Shown: positions 34,444 to 43,717, numbered from the stretch's first letter. The stretch: DNA of 64,000 bases from Paenibacillus sp. yr247 (GCF_900103825.1 NZ_FNIF01000001.1:62001-126000); one strand, 5' to 3'. The notes: generated by a model not told the origin, from the sequence alone. Numbers and translations: made by a program.

Positions 34444-35994
34444 ATGAAACGTCAATTGAAAATGAGAAAAACAGGAATCACAGCAATTAGTGTTATCGTA
34501 GGAGCAACGGCATTGCTCACGGGTTGCGGGAGCAATTCGAGTCCGACAGCAGGAGGAACTGCTTCGAGTACTGCAGCGAGTACCACAGCGAGTACCACAG
34601 CGGTAAAAAAAGAACCTTTAAAATTGAGCATAATGACATTAATGTATGCTGAGCCTCCGAAGGCAGACAGCGATGTGCAAAAGAAGGTCGAAGAATACAC
34701 CAACACCAAGCTCGATATCTCTTGGGTACCGAACTCCTCCTACAAGGACAAGGTTAATGTGACGATCGGTTCTGGTGAACTGCCGAAGGCCATGCTCGTA
34801 CAAAATAATAAGGATTCTAATATTCTGAGTGCTATCCGTTCAGGTATGTTCTGGGAAGTTGGCACGTATTTAAGCGAGTACCCTAATTTATCCAAAATGA
34901 ATAAGTCGGTATTCGATAATATTAAGGTGGATGGTAAGATTTATGGATTGTACCGTGCCCGTGATTTAACGACCTCTGGGATTATTTTTCGCAGCGACTG
35001 GTTGAAAACGGTTGGTCTTAGTGAACCGAAAACAATAGACGATCTTTACAACGTTCTAAAAGCATTTACATTAAATGACCCAGATAAGAACGGAAAGCAG
35101 GATACCGTAGGCCTAACGGAAGAAAAAGTGATGGATGGTTTTAATACATTGGCTTCCTACATGGGTGCTCCGAATGGCTGGGAAGTGAAGGACGGCAAGC
35201 TGAGCCCGGATTTCCAATCACCTGAATATTATGAAGCGATGAAATTTTACAAAAAACTCTATGACGAGAAGCTCATTAAACAGGACTTCCCTGTGCTGAA
35301 CAACCAGCAGAAAAAAGATGATATAAATCAAGGCAAAGCCGGCGCTGTAATTTCCAACATGATTGATGCAGCGGGCTACCAAGCAACACTTACCAAAACG
35401 TTTCCTGGAGCAGATATCGATGTGGTGAGCCGCATTAAAGGACCAAAAGGTGAAAGGACATTCGGTGGTCAAGGCTATAACAGTGTATTTATGTTTCCGA
35501 AATCAAGTGTGAAGACAGAAGCTGAACTGAAGCAGATCCTCGGATTTTACGATAAGCTATCTGACCAGAAAATGCTTGATTTGTTAGGGTGGGGCATTGA
35601 AGGAAGACATTATAAGATAGAAGAAAACAAACCGGTATTCATCGACCAAAAGCTGCAGGACACAGAAATTGGATCCAGTTATCTCCAATTGCAAGTAGCG
35701 AAATATACGGCTAAAACGACAGGGAAAGAAACACAGTTGATGGAAAAATACGGAAAAATGATTAAAGATAACGAGGCGATTGCCGTTAATAACCCATCTA
35801 ACCCGCTTGATTCTAATACGCAAACGACAAAAGGCAGCGAATTAAAACAGATCATTGAAGATGCCCGTACTAAATTTATTTTGGGCAAGCTGGATGAAGC
35901 GGGATGGAAGCAGGCGATCGAGCAGTGGCGTAAAGCGGGTGGTGATAAAATTATCGAAGAATTCAGCGCACAATATGCGAAGAATGCGAAGTAA
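34444..35994 (+). CDS. LplA-type lipoprotein solute-binding protein (system D)
   Basis: A 516-residue binding protein. The signal peptide ends in lipobox LTGC (C29), followed by an unusually S/T/A-rich linker (AASTTASTTA) and then a domain starting LKLSIMTLMYAEPP. The sequence AFTLNDPDKNGKQDTVGL is the Ca-binding-like loop frequent in this class. GGGGAGG precedes the ATG. It is the third gene of the LplB-YtcP-LplA set and is followed by the secreted beta-helix enzyme. Confidence 0.92.
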   Translation: MKRQLKMRKTGITAISVIVGATALLTGCGSNSSPTAGGTASSTAASTTASTTAVKKEPLKLSIMTLMYAEPPKADSDVQKKVEEYTNTKLDISWVPNSSYKDKVNVTIGSGELPKAMLVQNNKDSNILSAIRSGMFWEVGTYLSEYPNLSKMNKSVFDNIKVDGKIYGLYRARDLTTSGIIFRSDWLKTVGLSEPKTIDDLYNVLKAFTLNDPDKNGKQDTVGLTEEKVMDGFNTLASYMGAPNGWEVKDGKLSPDFQSPEYYEAMKFYKKLYDEKLIKQDFPVLNNQQKKDDINQGKAGAVISNMIDAAGYQATLTKTFPGADIDVVSRIKGPKGERTFGGQGYNSVFMFPKSSVKTEAELKQILGFYDKLSDQKMLDLLGWGIEGRHYKIEENKPVFIDQKLQDTEIGSSYLQLQVAKYTAKTTGKETQLMEKYGKMIKDNEAIAVNNPSNPLDSNTQTTKGSELKQIIEDARTKFILGKLDEAGWKQAIEQWRKAGGDKIIEEFSAQYAKNAK

Positions 35995-36060
35995 AGATGT
36001 TTAAGGGGCAGTTCTGCCCACTTCTTAAGAATCCAATCCAATACATGGTTTCACAAAAAC

Positions 36061-36083
36061 AGTCCCCGCAAGAGAAGGGGACT
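36061..36083 (+). terminator. Hairpin between transporter D and the beta-helix enzyme gene
   Basis: AGTCCCC and GGGGACT enclose GCAAGAGAA, preceded by a smaller GGGCA-GTTC-TGCCC hairpin near 36006-36019. There is no strong T-run, so termination may be partial. Confidence 0.4.
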
Positions 36084-36099
36084 CGTTCTTGCGATGCAT

Positions 36100-36113
36100 G
36101 GTAAACGCTTACA
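36100..36113. promoter_or_regulatory. cre-like catabolite repression site
   Basis: GGTAAACGCTTACA matches the CcpA operator consensus TGWAARCGYTWNCW at 13 of 14 positions on the plus strand. It lies about 105 bases upstream of the beta-helix enzyme start, where CcpA would be expected to repress in the presence of preferred sugars. Confidence 0.5.
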
Positions 36114-36217
36114 TTTTATTAAAACTTATTAAGGGGGTGATCAAACGGTGTAAGGACAGCCAGAAACCGAACATAACGGGCATAAAAAATCTAATTAAAG
36201 TGACGGAGGTTCATTTG

Positions 36218-38686
36218 ATGAAAAAGAAGGTCGGTTGGAAGTTGTTAGCAACAGTATGGATGTTTATGTTAGTTCTATCATTTGTTATGCCTATTGAATC
36301 GGCACATGCAGGCACACCTTGGAGAAGTTCGTTATATCCATCTAATTGGACCCCGGGGTTTACAGATGCGCAAGGCAGGTTTTTTCAGGACTTTTCTTAT
36401 GCGGGTTATTGGAGAGGTGAGAAAAGCATCCCAACCACTCCGCCAGGCGCCACCTATAACGTCGTAACCCAGTATGGGGCGGATCCGAGCGGGGCCTTAG
36501 ACTCTACGAATGCCATTCAGAATGCCATCGATGCTGCCGGTGCCGCTGGAGGAGGCATTGTGTATTTACCTGCTGGCACGTACCGTGTTAAGCCGCAAGG
36601 AACGAATATAAGTGCACTCTGGATAAATAAGGATAGTGTCGTGCTCCGGGGTGCAGGAACATCATCAACGTTCATTTACAATGATTCTGCGAGTATGCGC
36701 AGTAAAGCGGTCATCCGTGTTGCGCCGGTAACGTCAGCAGATTGGTTTACGCCAACGAATACCCCTACTTCCGTTCGAAGTGATCTGCATCCGCTGTACA
36801 CGACAATTCCTGTTAACAGTGTTAATGGATATTCTGTAAACGAATTTGTTATCGTGCACTCCGATGCAACGGATGCTTTCATTGCCGAGCACGGTATGAC
36901 CGGTAAATGGGACGCATCCGTGAAGGGACCGACGTTCTACCGGAAGATTACAGGTATTGATGCTTCTACCAACACGCTTACAATCGATATACCTATTCGT
37001 TATGACGTGAAAACAAGAGATAATGCCCGTGTATATAAGATTGGCGATGCAATTGCGGAAATAGGAATCGAAGACTTGTCCGTCGGCATGAAGGAGAATC
37101 CGGGAACGGGATGGGGAGATTTGGATTACAACGTACCGGGCACGGCTGCTTACGATGTGCATGACTCTAAGGCGATAACAATCGAAAATGCCAAAAACGG
37201 CTGGGTGGATAACGTCAACAGCTACAAGCCTAGTTCGAATAGCGGAGATTTTCACGTGTTATCCTATGGGATTTCGCTCAATCAATCTCGTACAATTACG
37301 ATCCAGAATACCAATTTTCAGAAGCCGCAGTATAAAGGCGAAGGCGGCAACGGATACTTGTATGCCATAAGGGGCTCGGATAACTTGGTGCAAAATGCTA
37401 CGGCCACGAACGGAAGACACAACTTCAATTTCAGAAGCATGTGGACGAGTGGAAACGTCATCACGAGCAGCACATCGAACTTCCCTAGATTGGCATCGGA
37501 TTTCCATATGCATTTAAGTATGGCCAACTTATTCGATAACATGACGATGAACGGTGACTTTATCGATGCCGAGTATAGACCGTTCGGAACGGTAGAGCAT
37601 GGATGGACGACAACGCAATCGGTAATTTGGAATACAAACGGTGTTGCGTACTACTCCGGACAGTCGTCCATTGTGACATCGAAGCAGTGGGGTCAAGGCT
37701 ACGTGATCGGAACACAAGGGGCCGCAAACGGTGTGACATATACGGTATCGCCTACGGATGGCTCCGCGCCACAGGATCTGGTAGAGGGTATCGGTACGGG
37801 AGTGGATTTGATGCCGCAATCCTTATATTTGGATCAAAAGGCGAAGAGGGGCTTCCCCAACTATACGACGATTCCTGCGAAAATCGAAGCCGAAGACTTT
37901 AGCGCGATGAGCGGCATACAATTGGAAACTACGACGGATACGGGCGGAGGACTAGACGTAGGTTGGATTGATGCGGGCGACTGGATGTATTATAACGTCA
38001 ACGTACCGACAGCTGGAACCTATACAGTGCAATACCGCGTGGCCAGTCCGAACACTACCGGTCAGATTCAATTACAGTCGGGTGCAACGGTATTAGCAAC
38101 AACAGCTGTACCGAATACGGGAGGCTGGCAGAATTGGCAAACCGTGACGACTACTGTAAACCTGAACGCAGGACAGCAAACCTTGCGTGTGTATGCAGGC
38201 GGATCAGGGTTTAACGTTAATTGGATCAATTTTGCCGTACAACAACAACCGACAAATTTGCTGACAAATCCCGGTTTTGAAACAGGCGATCTGACTGGAT
38301 GGTCGGAATGGCACCCAACCGGTCAAGTGTCGGCACACAAAGTAGACACGGATACCCCACGCACTGGAAGCTATAAATTAACCCATTGGGCATCTACCAG
38401 TTACCAACAAATATCGTCTCAAACGAAGACAGTTCCAAACGGACTCTATTCGGTCAGCGTATGGGTACGCTCCGGCGGGGGACAAAATGCGTTGCAGCTA
38501 TTTGCGAAAAACTACGGTGCCGCTGAACTGGATGCTGTTATTGGATCCGGCCCAGTATCGACTTATACGAAATATACGATAGATAACATCCAAGTGACGA
38601 ACGGCACCATTGAGATTGGTATTTGGAATGATGCGAACGCTGGCAACTGGGCGGCATTCGATGATTTTGAATTAGTACAAAAGTAA
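36218..38686 (+). CDS. Secreted beta-helix (pectate-lyase-like) enzyme with two carbohydrate-binding modules
   Basis: An 822-residue secreted protein. A signal peptide ends near SAHA|GTPW (about residue 31). Residues of about 70-560 form a right-handed beta-helix that begins with the pectate-lyase-3 style YNVVTQYGADPSGALDSTNA and GGIVYLPAGTYRV. Then comes a CBM6-like module (about 550-680; IEAEDFSAMSGI, WIDAGDWMYYNVNVP, VNWINFAV) and a CBM4/9-like module (about 685-822; LTNPGFETGDLTGWSEW, WAAFDDFELVQK). I chose the ATG at 36218 with GACGGAGGT upstream. The polysaccharide attacked is not evident; polysaccharide lyase or glycosidase activity are both possible. It lies after transporter D, which probably imports its products. 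Confidence 0.8.
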   Translation: MKKKVGWKLLATVWMFMLVLSFVMPIESAHAGTPWRSSLYPSNWTPGFTDAQGRFFQDFSYAGYWRGEKSIPTTPPGATYNVVTQYGADPSGALDSTNAIQNAIDAAGAAGGGIVYLPAGTYRVKPQGTNISALWINKDSVVLRGAGTSSTFIYNDSASMRSKAVIRVAPVTSADWFTPTNTPTSVRSDLHPLYTTIPVNSVNGYSVNEFVIVHSDATDAFIAEHGMTGKWDASVKGPTFYRKITGIDASTNTLTIDIPIRYDVKTRDNARVYKIGDAIAEIGIEDLSVGMKENPGTGWGDLDYNVPGTAAYDVHDSKAITIENAKNGWVDNVNSYKPSSNSGDFHVLSYGISLNQSRTITIQNTNFQKPQYKGEGGNGYLYAIRGSDNLVQNATATNGRHNFNFRSMWTSGNVITSSTSNFPRLASDFHMHLSMANLFDNMTMNGDFIDAEYRPFGTVEHGWTTTQSVIWNTNGVAYYSGQSSIVTSKQWGQGYVIGTQGAANGVTYTVSPTDGSAPQDLVEGIGTGVDLMPQSLYLDQKAKRGFPNYTTIPAKIEAEDFSAMSGIQLETTTDTGGGLDVGWIDAGDWMYYNVNVPTAGTYTVQYRVASPNTTGQIQLQSGATVLATTAVPNTGGWQNWQTVTTTVNLNAGQQTLRVYAGGSGFNVNWINFAVQQQPTNLLTNPGFETGDLTGWSEWHPTGQVSAHKVDTDTPRTGSYKLTHWASTSYQQISSQTKTVPNGLYSVSVWVRSGGGQNALQLFAKNYGAAELDAVIGSGPVSTYTKYTIDNIQVTNGTIEIGIWNDANAGNWAAFDDFELVQK

Positions 38687-38792
38687 GACGTAAAAAGTGA
38701 ATCATAACAAAACGGCGCTCTAAAAACTAAATCTAATTCCTCTTTGATAACGGCAGAAAAGATCAAAAGTCATTCAACAAAAGATTAATAAG

Positions 38793-38837
38793 CAGCGGCA
38801 GCTAGGAACGTTGTTTTCATGTTCTTGTCTGCCGCTG
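38793..38837 (+). terminator. Stem-loop ending the transporter D/beta-helix unit
   Basis: CAGCGGCAG pairs with CTGCCGCTG, with an inner AGGAAC/GTTCTT pairing, followed by only a short T-rich stretch. The remaining 38838-39096 is AT-rich and shows no gene. Confidence 0.65.
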
Positions 38838-39096
38838 ATTTCAGAATTTCATCGCCTTGGCGTTGATGTTGATTTGATTATTTTTTTAATTGTCAAGGTG
38901 GCATAGTAATAACCACTATCACCAGGTCTGCAGTTATATGCCTTAAAGGCCAATGAAGTCTATAATATAGTAATAATTGGGATCCCCACTCCAAATACTA
39001 GTAATAAATTTTTGCGATGAATTCATTTCTTTCTCCATATATGCTCAGTCAACTTCAAATGAGTCGTCATAGAATAGAAGACAAGGGACGAGTACG

Positions 39097-39528
39097 ATGA
39101 GAGGAAGTGCTTGTGAGATGAAGAAAACAAAATATAAGTCCACTAAGAGACGATCGAGGAACAGGGAAATTGCACAAGTGACTGCCCAAATTAAGGATGT
39201 TATAAATAAGGTGCCCGTTCTTATTGTTTTAAGGGATGGAAGTTGCTACTGTGGCATTGTTCGTGATCTGCAAGGTCAAGAATTACTTTTTGAAGGTGTA
39301 AAGGGGAAAAAGACTCTCCCTAAAAATTCGACTAAGGCTGATGTAAACATTTCAGGAATAGGTGGCTTGGCTGGCTTGCTAGGTAATTTGGGTGGTTTGG
39401 GCGGACTTTTTGGTGGTTTAGGTGGTAAGGGAGGCGGAGGTTTTTTGGGATCTTTGGGCGGTTTCATGAAAATAGGTATGGGTATGCTTAAATTCATTGT
39501 GCCGTTGATGAGTGGCTTTGGGATTTAA
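39097..39528 (+). CDS. Sm-like N-terminal segment with glycine-rich tail, unknown function
   Basis: A 143-residue protein I cannot name. Residues 1-25 are basic (KKTKYKSTKRRSRNR). Residues of about 28-70 read like a short Sm/Hfq-type beta-barrel (VPVLIVLRDGSCYCGIVRDL, QGQELLFEGV). Residues of about 87-120 are low-complexity glycine (GGLGGLFGGLGGKGGGGF), and the end is hydrophobic (MLKFIVPLMSGFGI). The start could be ATG 39097 (GGGACGAG upstream) or ATG 39118. The GGL-type tail is common in spore-coat-associated proteins of this group, which fits the spore-surface genes a few kilobases away, but this is inference. Monocistronic. Confidence 0.6.
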   Translation: MRGSACEMKKTKYKSTKRRSRNREIAQVTAQIKDVINKVPVLIVLRDGSCYCGIVRDLQGQELLFEGVKGKKTLPKNSTKADVNISGIGGLAGLLGNLGGLGGLFGGLGGKGGGGFLGSLGGFMKIGMGMLKFIVPLMSGFGI

Positions 39529-39616
39529 CCCATAAGAATCCAAAAGAACTGAGAGAACCACAACTCATTTGACTTTTTATTGAACTTGGTGTAAAAATGA
39601 AGTAACTGAATGTTCT

Positions 39617-39894
39617 GAATAAATTCATTGACGAGAACGAGTACGTTAAGCCCTTGTCCCCCAGAGAGTTGGCCATGCGCTGGAAGCCAACGTTCAAGAC
39701 TTAGCTGAAAATCCTCTCCGAGAAGGAAAGCTGAAGCAATCGAGTAAGCTGCCCCGGGAATCCCACCGTTAAAAGGGCCGCGTATGATAGTACGTTGGGT
39801 GAGGTGTCGTATGATCGTTTACTCCAAGATCATTACGAAACAAGGGTGGTATCGCGAGTTAGAATCTCGTCCCTTATGGGACGGGATTTTTTTT
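39617..39894 (+). promoter_or_regulatory. T-box leader with isoleucine (ATC) specifier
   Basis: The T-box sequence AGGGTGGTATCGCGAG (39843-39858) is followed by the terminator CTCGTCCC-TTAT-GGGACGGG plus a T-run. Upstream, Stem I elements are visible: the GACGAGAACGAGTA k-turn region near 39630, the CCAGAGAGTTGG distal segment near 39661, and GCTGAAAATCCTCTCC, in which ATC (39711-39713) occupies the specifier position. Uncharged tRNA-Ile would stabilise the antiterminator and switch on the synthetase gene. Confidence 0.92.
39866..39894 (+). terminator. T-box conditional terminator
   Basis: Perfect 8-bp GC-rich stem with a 4-base loop followed by eight T, immediately downstream of the T-box sequence with which it competes. 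Confidence 0.9.
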
Positions 39895-39929
39895 GTTTTG
39901 CCAAAAAACCAATAAAAGGTGGAAAAGGG

Positions 39930-42900
39930 ATGACAAGCTTGAGAAAAGTTGATGTAAAAGAAAAGGCAAGAACCCGTGAACTACGTGTTCTTAAACAGTG
40001 GGAACTAAACGACACGTTTCACCAGTCAATAAAAAATCGCGAGGGAAAGATGAACTTTGTTTTTTATGAGGGGCCTCCGACAGCAAATGGAAAGCCACAT
40101 ATCGGCCACGTTCTTGGGCGAGTAATTAAAGATTTCATCTGCCGTTACAAAACCATGACTGGATACCGAGTTGTCCGTAAAGCCGGATGGGATACGCACG
40201 GCCTTCCAGTAGAGCTCGGTGTGGAAAAACAACTGGGTATCTCTGGGAAACAAGAGATCGAAAATTATGGTGTAGCCAAATTCGTGGAGATGTGTAAAAG
40301 CAGTGTATTCGAGTATGAGAAGCAATGGCGCGAGCTTACCGAAGGCATTGCTTATTGGACGGATATGGATAATCCGTATGTTACACTTACAAACGATTAT
40401 ATAGAGAGCGTGTGGCACATTTTATCCGTGATCCATAACAAAGGACTGCTATACAAAGGTCATCGCGTTAGTCCATACTGTCCTGATTGTCAAACGACAC
40501 TGAGTTCTCACGAAGTGGCTCAAGGTTATGAGGATGTAAAAGATTTGAGTGCTACCGTTAAATTCAGAAGCAAAAGCAGCGACGAAATCTTCCTAGCATG
40601 GACGACAACGCCTTGGACGCTTCCTGCAAACGTCGCGTTAGCTGTCAATAAAAACATCGACTATGTCAAAGTAAAACACAATGGTGAAGTGTATATCCTT
40701 GCTGAAAATCTGGTGGAAAAGGTCATGAAAGATAACTACGAAATCTTATCTACGCATAAAGGATTAGAGTTTATAGGTACTCCTTATGAGCCTCCTTTCG
40801 GTTATATTCAATTGAACAAGGGGCATATCGTCGTAGAAGCAGATTATGTCAGTGATACGAGCGGTACTGGTATCGTTCATATCGCTCCGGCTCATGGTGA
40901 AGACGATTACCATACGACCCGCAAGCACGGACTGGATTTCTTGAATGTAGTCGATTTATCCGGACGCTATACAAATCAAATCAGCAATTTCGCTGGTCGG
41001 TTCGTCAAAGATTGCGATGTCGATATCGTGAAAAACTTGTCCGAGCGTAATTTGTTATTCTCCAAAGAGCGTTACGAGCACAGCTATCCTTTCTGCTGGC
41101 GGTGTAAATCTCCGTTGCTGTATTATGCTACTGAAAGTTGGTTCATAAAAACAACAGCGGTCAAAGATCAACTAATCGAGAACAACAGCAAGATCGACTG
41201 GCACCCTTCTCACCTTCGAGAAGGACGTTTCGGCAAGTTCCTCGAAGAGCTTGTTGATTGGAATATCAGCCGAAATCGCTATTGGGGTACGCCTCTTAAC
41301 GTCTGGGTGTGCCAGGATTGCGGTTCAGAATATGCGCCGGGAAGTCATAAAGACCTGAGAGAAAAAGCGGTGCAATCGATTGACGAGAACTTGGAGCTTC
41401 ACAAGCCTTACATTGATGAAGTGAAGCTACGTTGTTCTTGCGGTGGCACGATGGAACGTACTCCGGAAGTAATCGACGTATGGTTCGACAGTGGGTCGAT
41501 GCCATTTGCGCAGCATCATCATCCATTTGGCGATGAGAGGCAGTTCCAAGACCAGTACCCTGCCGATATGATCTGTGAGGGGATCGATCAAACAAGAGGC
41601 TGGTTCTTTAGCTTACTTGCAGTATCTACGCTTTATAACGGGAAATCACCGTACAAAGGGGTTATTTCTACAGGACATGTTCTGGATGAAAACGGACAAA
41701 AAATGTCCAAGAGCAAGGGAAACGTCGTTGATCCTTGGGAAATCATCGATGAGTTTGGTGCTGATGCTTTCCGTTGGGCTTTGCTTTCCGACAGTGCACC
41801 ATGGAATAGCAAACGATTCTCTAAACAAATTGTAGCCGAAGCAAAATCCAAAGTGGTCGATACGATGAACAACACGCACGCTTTCTATGCGCTCTACGCT
41901 ACGATTGATCAATATAAGCCGGAAGAGTACCCTGCCCGGCCTTCCATAAACCAATTGGATCGCTGGGTTTTATCGACGTTGAACAGCACCCTGCAAAGTG
42001 TAATAAAAGGGTTGGAAGGCAATGACTTTTTAAATCCAGCAAAGCGTATTGAAAAGTTCGTCGACGAGCTCAGCAACTGGTATATTCGTCGTTCTCGTGA
42101 CCGTTTCTGGGGCAGCGGGATGACCGCGGATAAAGTGTCCGGGTATCAAACACTGCGAGAAGTACTACTGACTTTGGCGCGGATGATCGCCCCATATGCT
42201 CCGCTAATTGCCGAAGACATTTACGGTAACCTTGGTGGTGAAGGGAGCGTGCATCTGGCGGACTACCCAAAGATTAACGAATCCTTAATCGATTTGACAC
42301 TGGAAAGCGACATGGAAACAGCAAGGCAAATTGTTGAGCTGGCTCGCAGCGTTCGAAACGAAACGGGAATCAAGACTCGACAGCCTTTGTCTGAATTGAT
42401 TATCTCACTTGATCATGATTTCAACCTAAGTCGATTTGAGGATATCATTAAAGATGAAATCAACGTCAAAGAAATTCACGTAGAACAAAATGACATCGGC
42501 TACGTTGACTTCAATTTGAAGCTAAACCTTAAAGTGGCTGGGAAAAAGTACGGGAAATTCGTCGGACCGGTGCAAAACCATTTAAAGCAGTTGTCCACTT
42601 CAGAAGCTAAAAATGCTGTTGATAATGGTTATCTAGAGTTTATGATCGACGGAGAACTGCTGCATATAACTCTTGATGAGATCCTAGTAGATAAGCAGGC
42701 AAAAGAAGGTTTCGCTTCCGCAACTGGTTACCAGATCACAGTGGCTCTAAATACAATGATAACAGTTGAGCTTGAACAAGAAGGCCTTGTTCGCGAAGTC
42801 ATTCGCGCTATTCAGGATTACCGTAAGAAGCTGGATTTGCCGATTGAAAAACGCGTCAACCTTGTTCTCAATGTTGATGCACAGATGAAAGAAGCGCTTG

Positions 42901-43019
42901 AGCGTTTTGATCATGTGTTGAGTGAGAATGTACTGTTATCCGGAGTTAGATATGCTAAGGAAACCGACATGGAGCCAGTCTCGATCGGGGATAAGATCAT
43001 ACACATGCTAATTGAGTGA
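39930..43019 (+). CDS. ileS: Isoleucyl-tRNA synthetase, IleRS2 (eukaryote-like) type
   Basis: A 1029-residue class I synthetase charging tRNA-Ile. The HIGH motif is in PPTANGKPHIGHVLGRVIKD and the KMSKS motif in GQKMSKSKGNVVDP. GWDTHGLPVELGVEKQLGI, followed by GKQEIENYGVAKFVEMCKSSV, is typical of the type 2 (eukaryote-like) form; the usual Firmicutes type 1 enzyme is about 920 residues and reads differently here. The editing (CP1) domain is present (AWTTTPWTLPANVALAV, GIVHIAPAHGEDD). The start is the ATG at 39930 after AAAAGGTGG, beyond the T-box; the longer frame from 39795 runs through the leader and is not real. IleRS2 enzymes as a group resist mupirocin. Confidence 0.95.
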   Translation: MTSLRKVDVKEKARTRELRVLKQWELNDTFHQSIKNREGKMNFVFYEGPPTANGKPHIGHVLGRVIKDFICRYKTMTGYRVVRKAGWDTHGLPVELGVEKQLGISGKQEIENYGVAKFVEMCKSSVFEYEKQWRELTEGIAYWTDMDNPYVTLTNDYIESVWHILSVIHNKGLLYKGHRVSPYCPDCQTTLSSHEVAQGYEDVKDLSATVKFRSKSSDEIFLAWTTTPWTLPANVALAVNKNIDYVKVKHNGEVYILAENLVEKVMKDNYEILSTHKGLEFIGTPYEPPFGYIQLNKGHIVVEADYVSDTSGTGIVHIAPAHGEDDYHTTRKHGLDFLNVVDLSGRYTNQISNFAGRFVKDCDVDIVKNLSERNLLFSKERYEHSYPFCWRCKSPLLYYATESWFIKTTAVKDQLIENNSKIDWHPSHLREGRFGKFLEELVDWNISRNRYWGTPLNVWVCQDCGSEYAPGSHKDLREKAVQSIDENLELHKPYIDEVKLRCSCGGTMERTPEVIDVWFDSGSMPFAQHHHPFGDERQFQDQYPADMICEGIDQTRGWFFSLLAVSTLYNGKSPYKGVISTGHVLDENGQKMSKSKGNVVDPWEIIDEFGADAFRWALLSDSAPWNSKRFSKQIVAEAKSKVVDTMNNTHAFYALYATIDQYKPEEYPARPSINQLDRWVLSTLNSTLQSVIKGLEGNDFLNPAKRIEKFVDELSNWYIRRSRDRFWGSGMTADKVSGYQTLREVLLTLARMIAPYAPLIAEDIYGNLGGEGSVHLADYPKINESLIDLTLESDMETARQIVELARSVRNETGIKTRQPLSELIISLDHDFNLSRFEDIIKDEINVKEIHVEQNDIGYVDFNLKLNLKVAGKKYGKFVGPVQNHLKQLSTSEAKNAVDNGYLEFMIDGELLHITLDEILVDKQAKEGFASATGYQITVALNTMITVELEQEGLVREVIRAIQDYRKKLDLPIEKRVNLVLNVDAQMKEALERFDHVLSENVLLSGVRYAKETDMEPVSIGDKIIHMLIE

Positions 43020-43050
43020 GAAATTGGAGATTCAAAGTCTTAAATAAATT

Positions 43051-43087
43051 AGGCTGCTGTTGAGTTTGTGACTCGGCAGCCTTTTTT
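43051..43087 (+). terminator. Rho-independent terminator of ileS
   Basis: AGGCTGCTG..GAGT pairs with ACTCGGCAGCC around TTGTG and is followed by six T. Confidence 0.85.
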
Positions 43088-43115
43088 GCTGTATTATTAC
43101 ATAGAAAGCCACAAT

Positions 43116-43400
43116 CTGCATAAGATGGGTCTGAACTGTATCTTTATATCCATAATGTGCAACATTAAAAGGCTGGCGATCAAGAATTTGAAAGTCAACC
43201 AAATGGAGATAGATGGGGTGAGGATCGTCATCGATCAGATTAATGATTCGCCAAACTTCAACGGTATGTAATTCAATTCTTTCGGATATTTGATCCGTCC
43301 ACATTTTTCCATCAGTAAATTCAAGGATCGACCATATTGATCCTTGATTCTGACGAGCAAAGCCGGTTGTCGGCACAATGTGTAACTGCCAACAATCCAT
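43116..43400 (-). pseudogene. Multicopper oxidase (CotA-like) C-terminal remnant
   Basis: The minus-strand frame reads FTDGKMWTDQISERIELHTV, EVWRIINL, DDDPHPIYLHLVDFQILDR and GYKDTVQTHL, matching the order seen in CotA/bilirubin oxidase type laccases (EIWSIINP..HPIHLHLVSFRVLDRRPF..GWKDTIQ). The copper motif HPxHxH has lost its second histidine (HPIYLH). The front two thirds and the final HCHILEHE copper motif are absent, and after the VQTHL segment the frame becomes unrelated and runs into the ileS terminator. CotA is a spore-coat laccase in Bacillus, which fits the adjoining spore-surface genes. Confidence 0.65.
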
Positions 43401-43432
43401 AAGAATTGTCAGCAGCGAAAAATTAAGACTGA

Positions 43433-43717
43433 TTAAGTTACAACAAACTCAACTGTAACTGGGGTTGATGGATCAAGTACGTCTCCACCTGGAATAGTAA
43501 TCGACGTAGTGGTAGCTGTTGAAGTATCAGCAGTCTGAAGCATAGCGTTAATGTAAAGATTGTAATACGCTGGGGAAGCTGGGAATGCTGTAGCAGCTGC
43601 TCCGGTGTCAGCTGTGAAAGCTGTAGCTGCAATCGCAAACGTCGCACCTGTACCTGTCCCAGCTCCTATTGTGGAAGTAAACCTTCTGCCAGCAATAAAG
43701 GGTTTTGTTATCGGCAT
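43433..43717 (-). CDS. DUF4183-domain protein (probable spore surface)
   Basis: A 94-residue protein rich in A, T and G. The C-terminal half, YYNLYINAMLQTADTSTATT, SITIPGGDVLDPSTPVTVEF, is a DUF4183 domain, found in exosporium or spore-surface proteins of Bacillus and Paenibacillus. GAGAGGTGAT precedes the ATG. It lies 85 bases downstream of the collagen-like gene on the same strand, and that protein carries the same domain, so they probably share a location. Confidence 0.8.
   Translation of the reverse strand: MPITKPFIAGRRFTSTIGAGTGTGATFAIAATAFTADTGAAATAFPASPAYYNLYINAMLQTADTSTATTTSITIPGGDVLDPSTPVTVEFVVT

Noticed and set aside
39795..39929. In-frame upstream extension of ileS to 39795
   Set aside because: It runs through the T-box sequence and terminator; homologous N-terminus and ribosome binding site support the ATG at 39930.
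43032..43115. Continuation of the multicopper oxidase frame to 43032
   Set aside because: Past the VQTHL segment the sequence no longer resembles the family and is the antisense of the ileS terminator.
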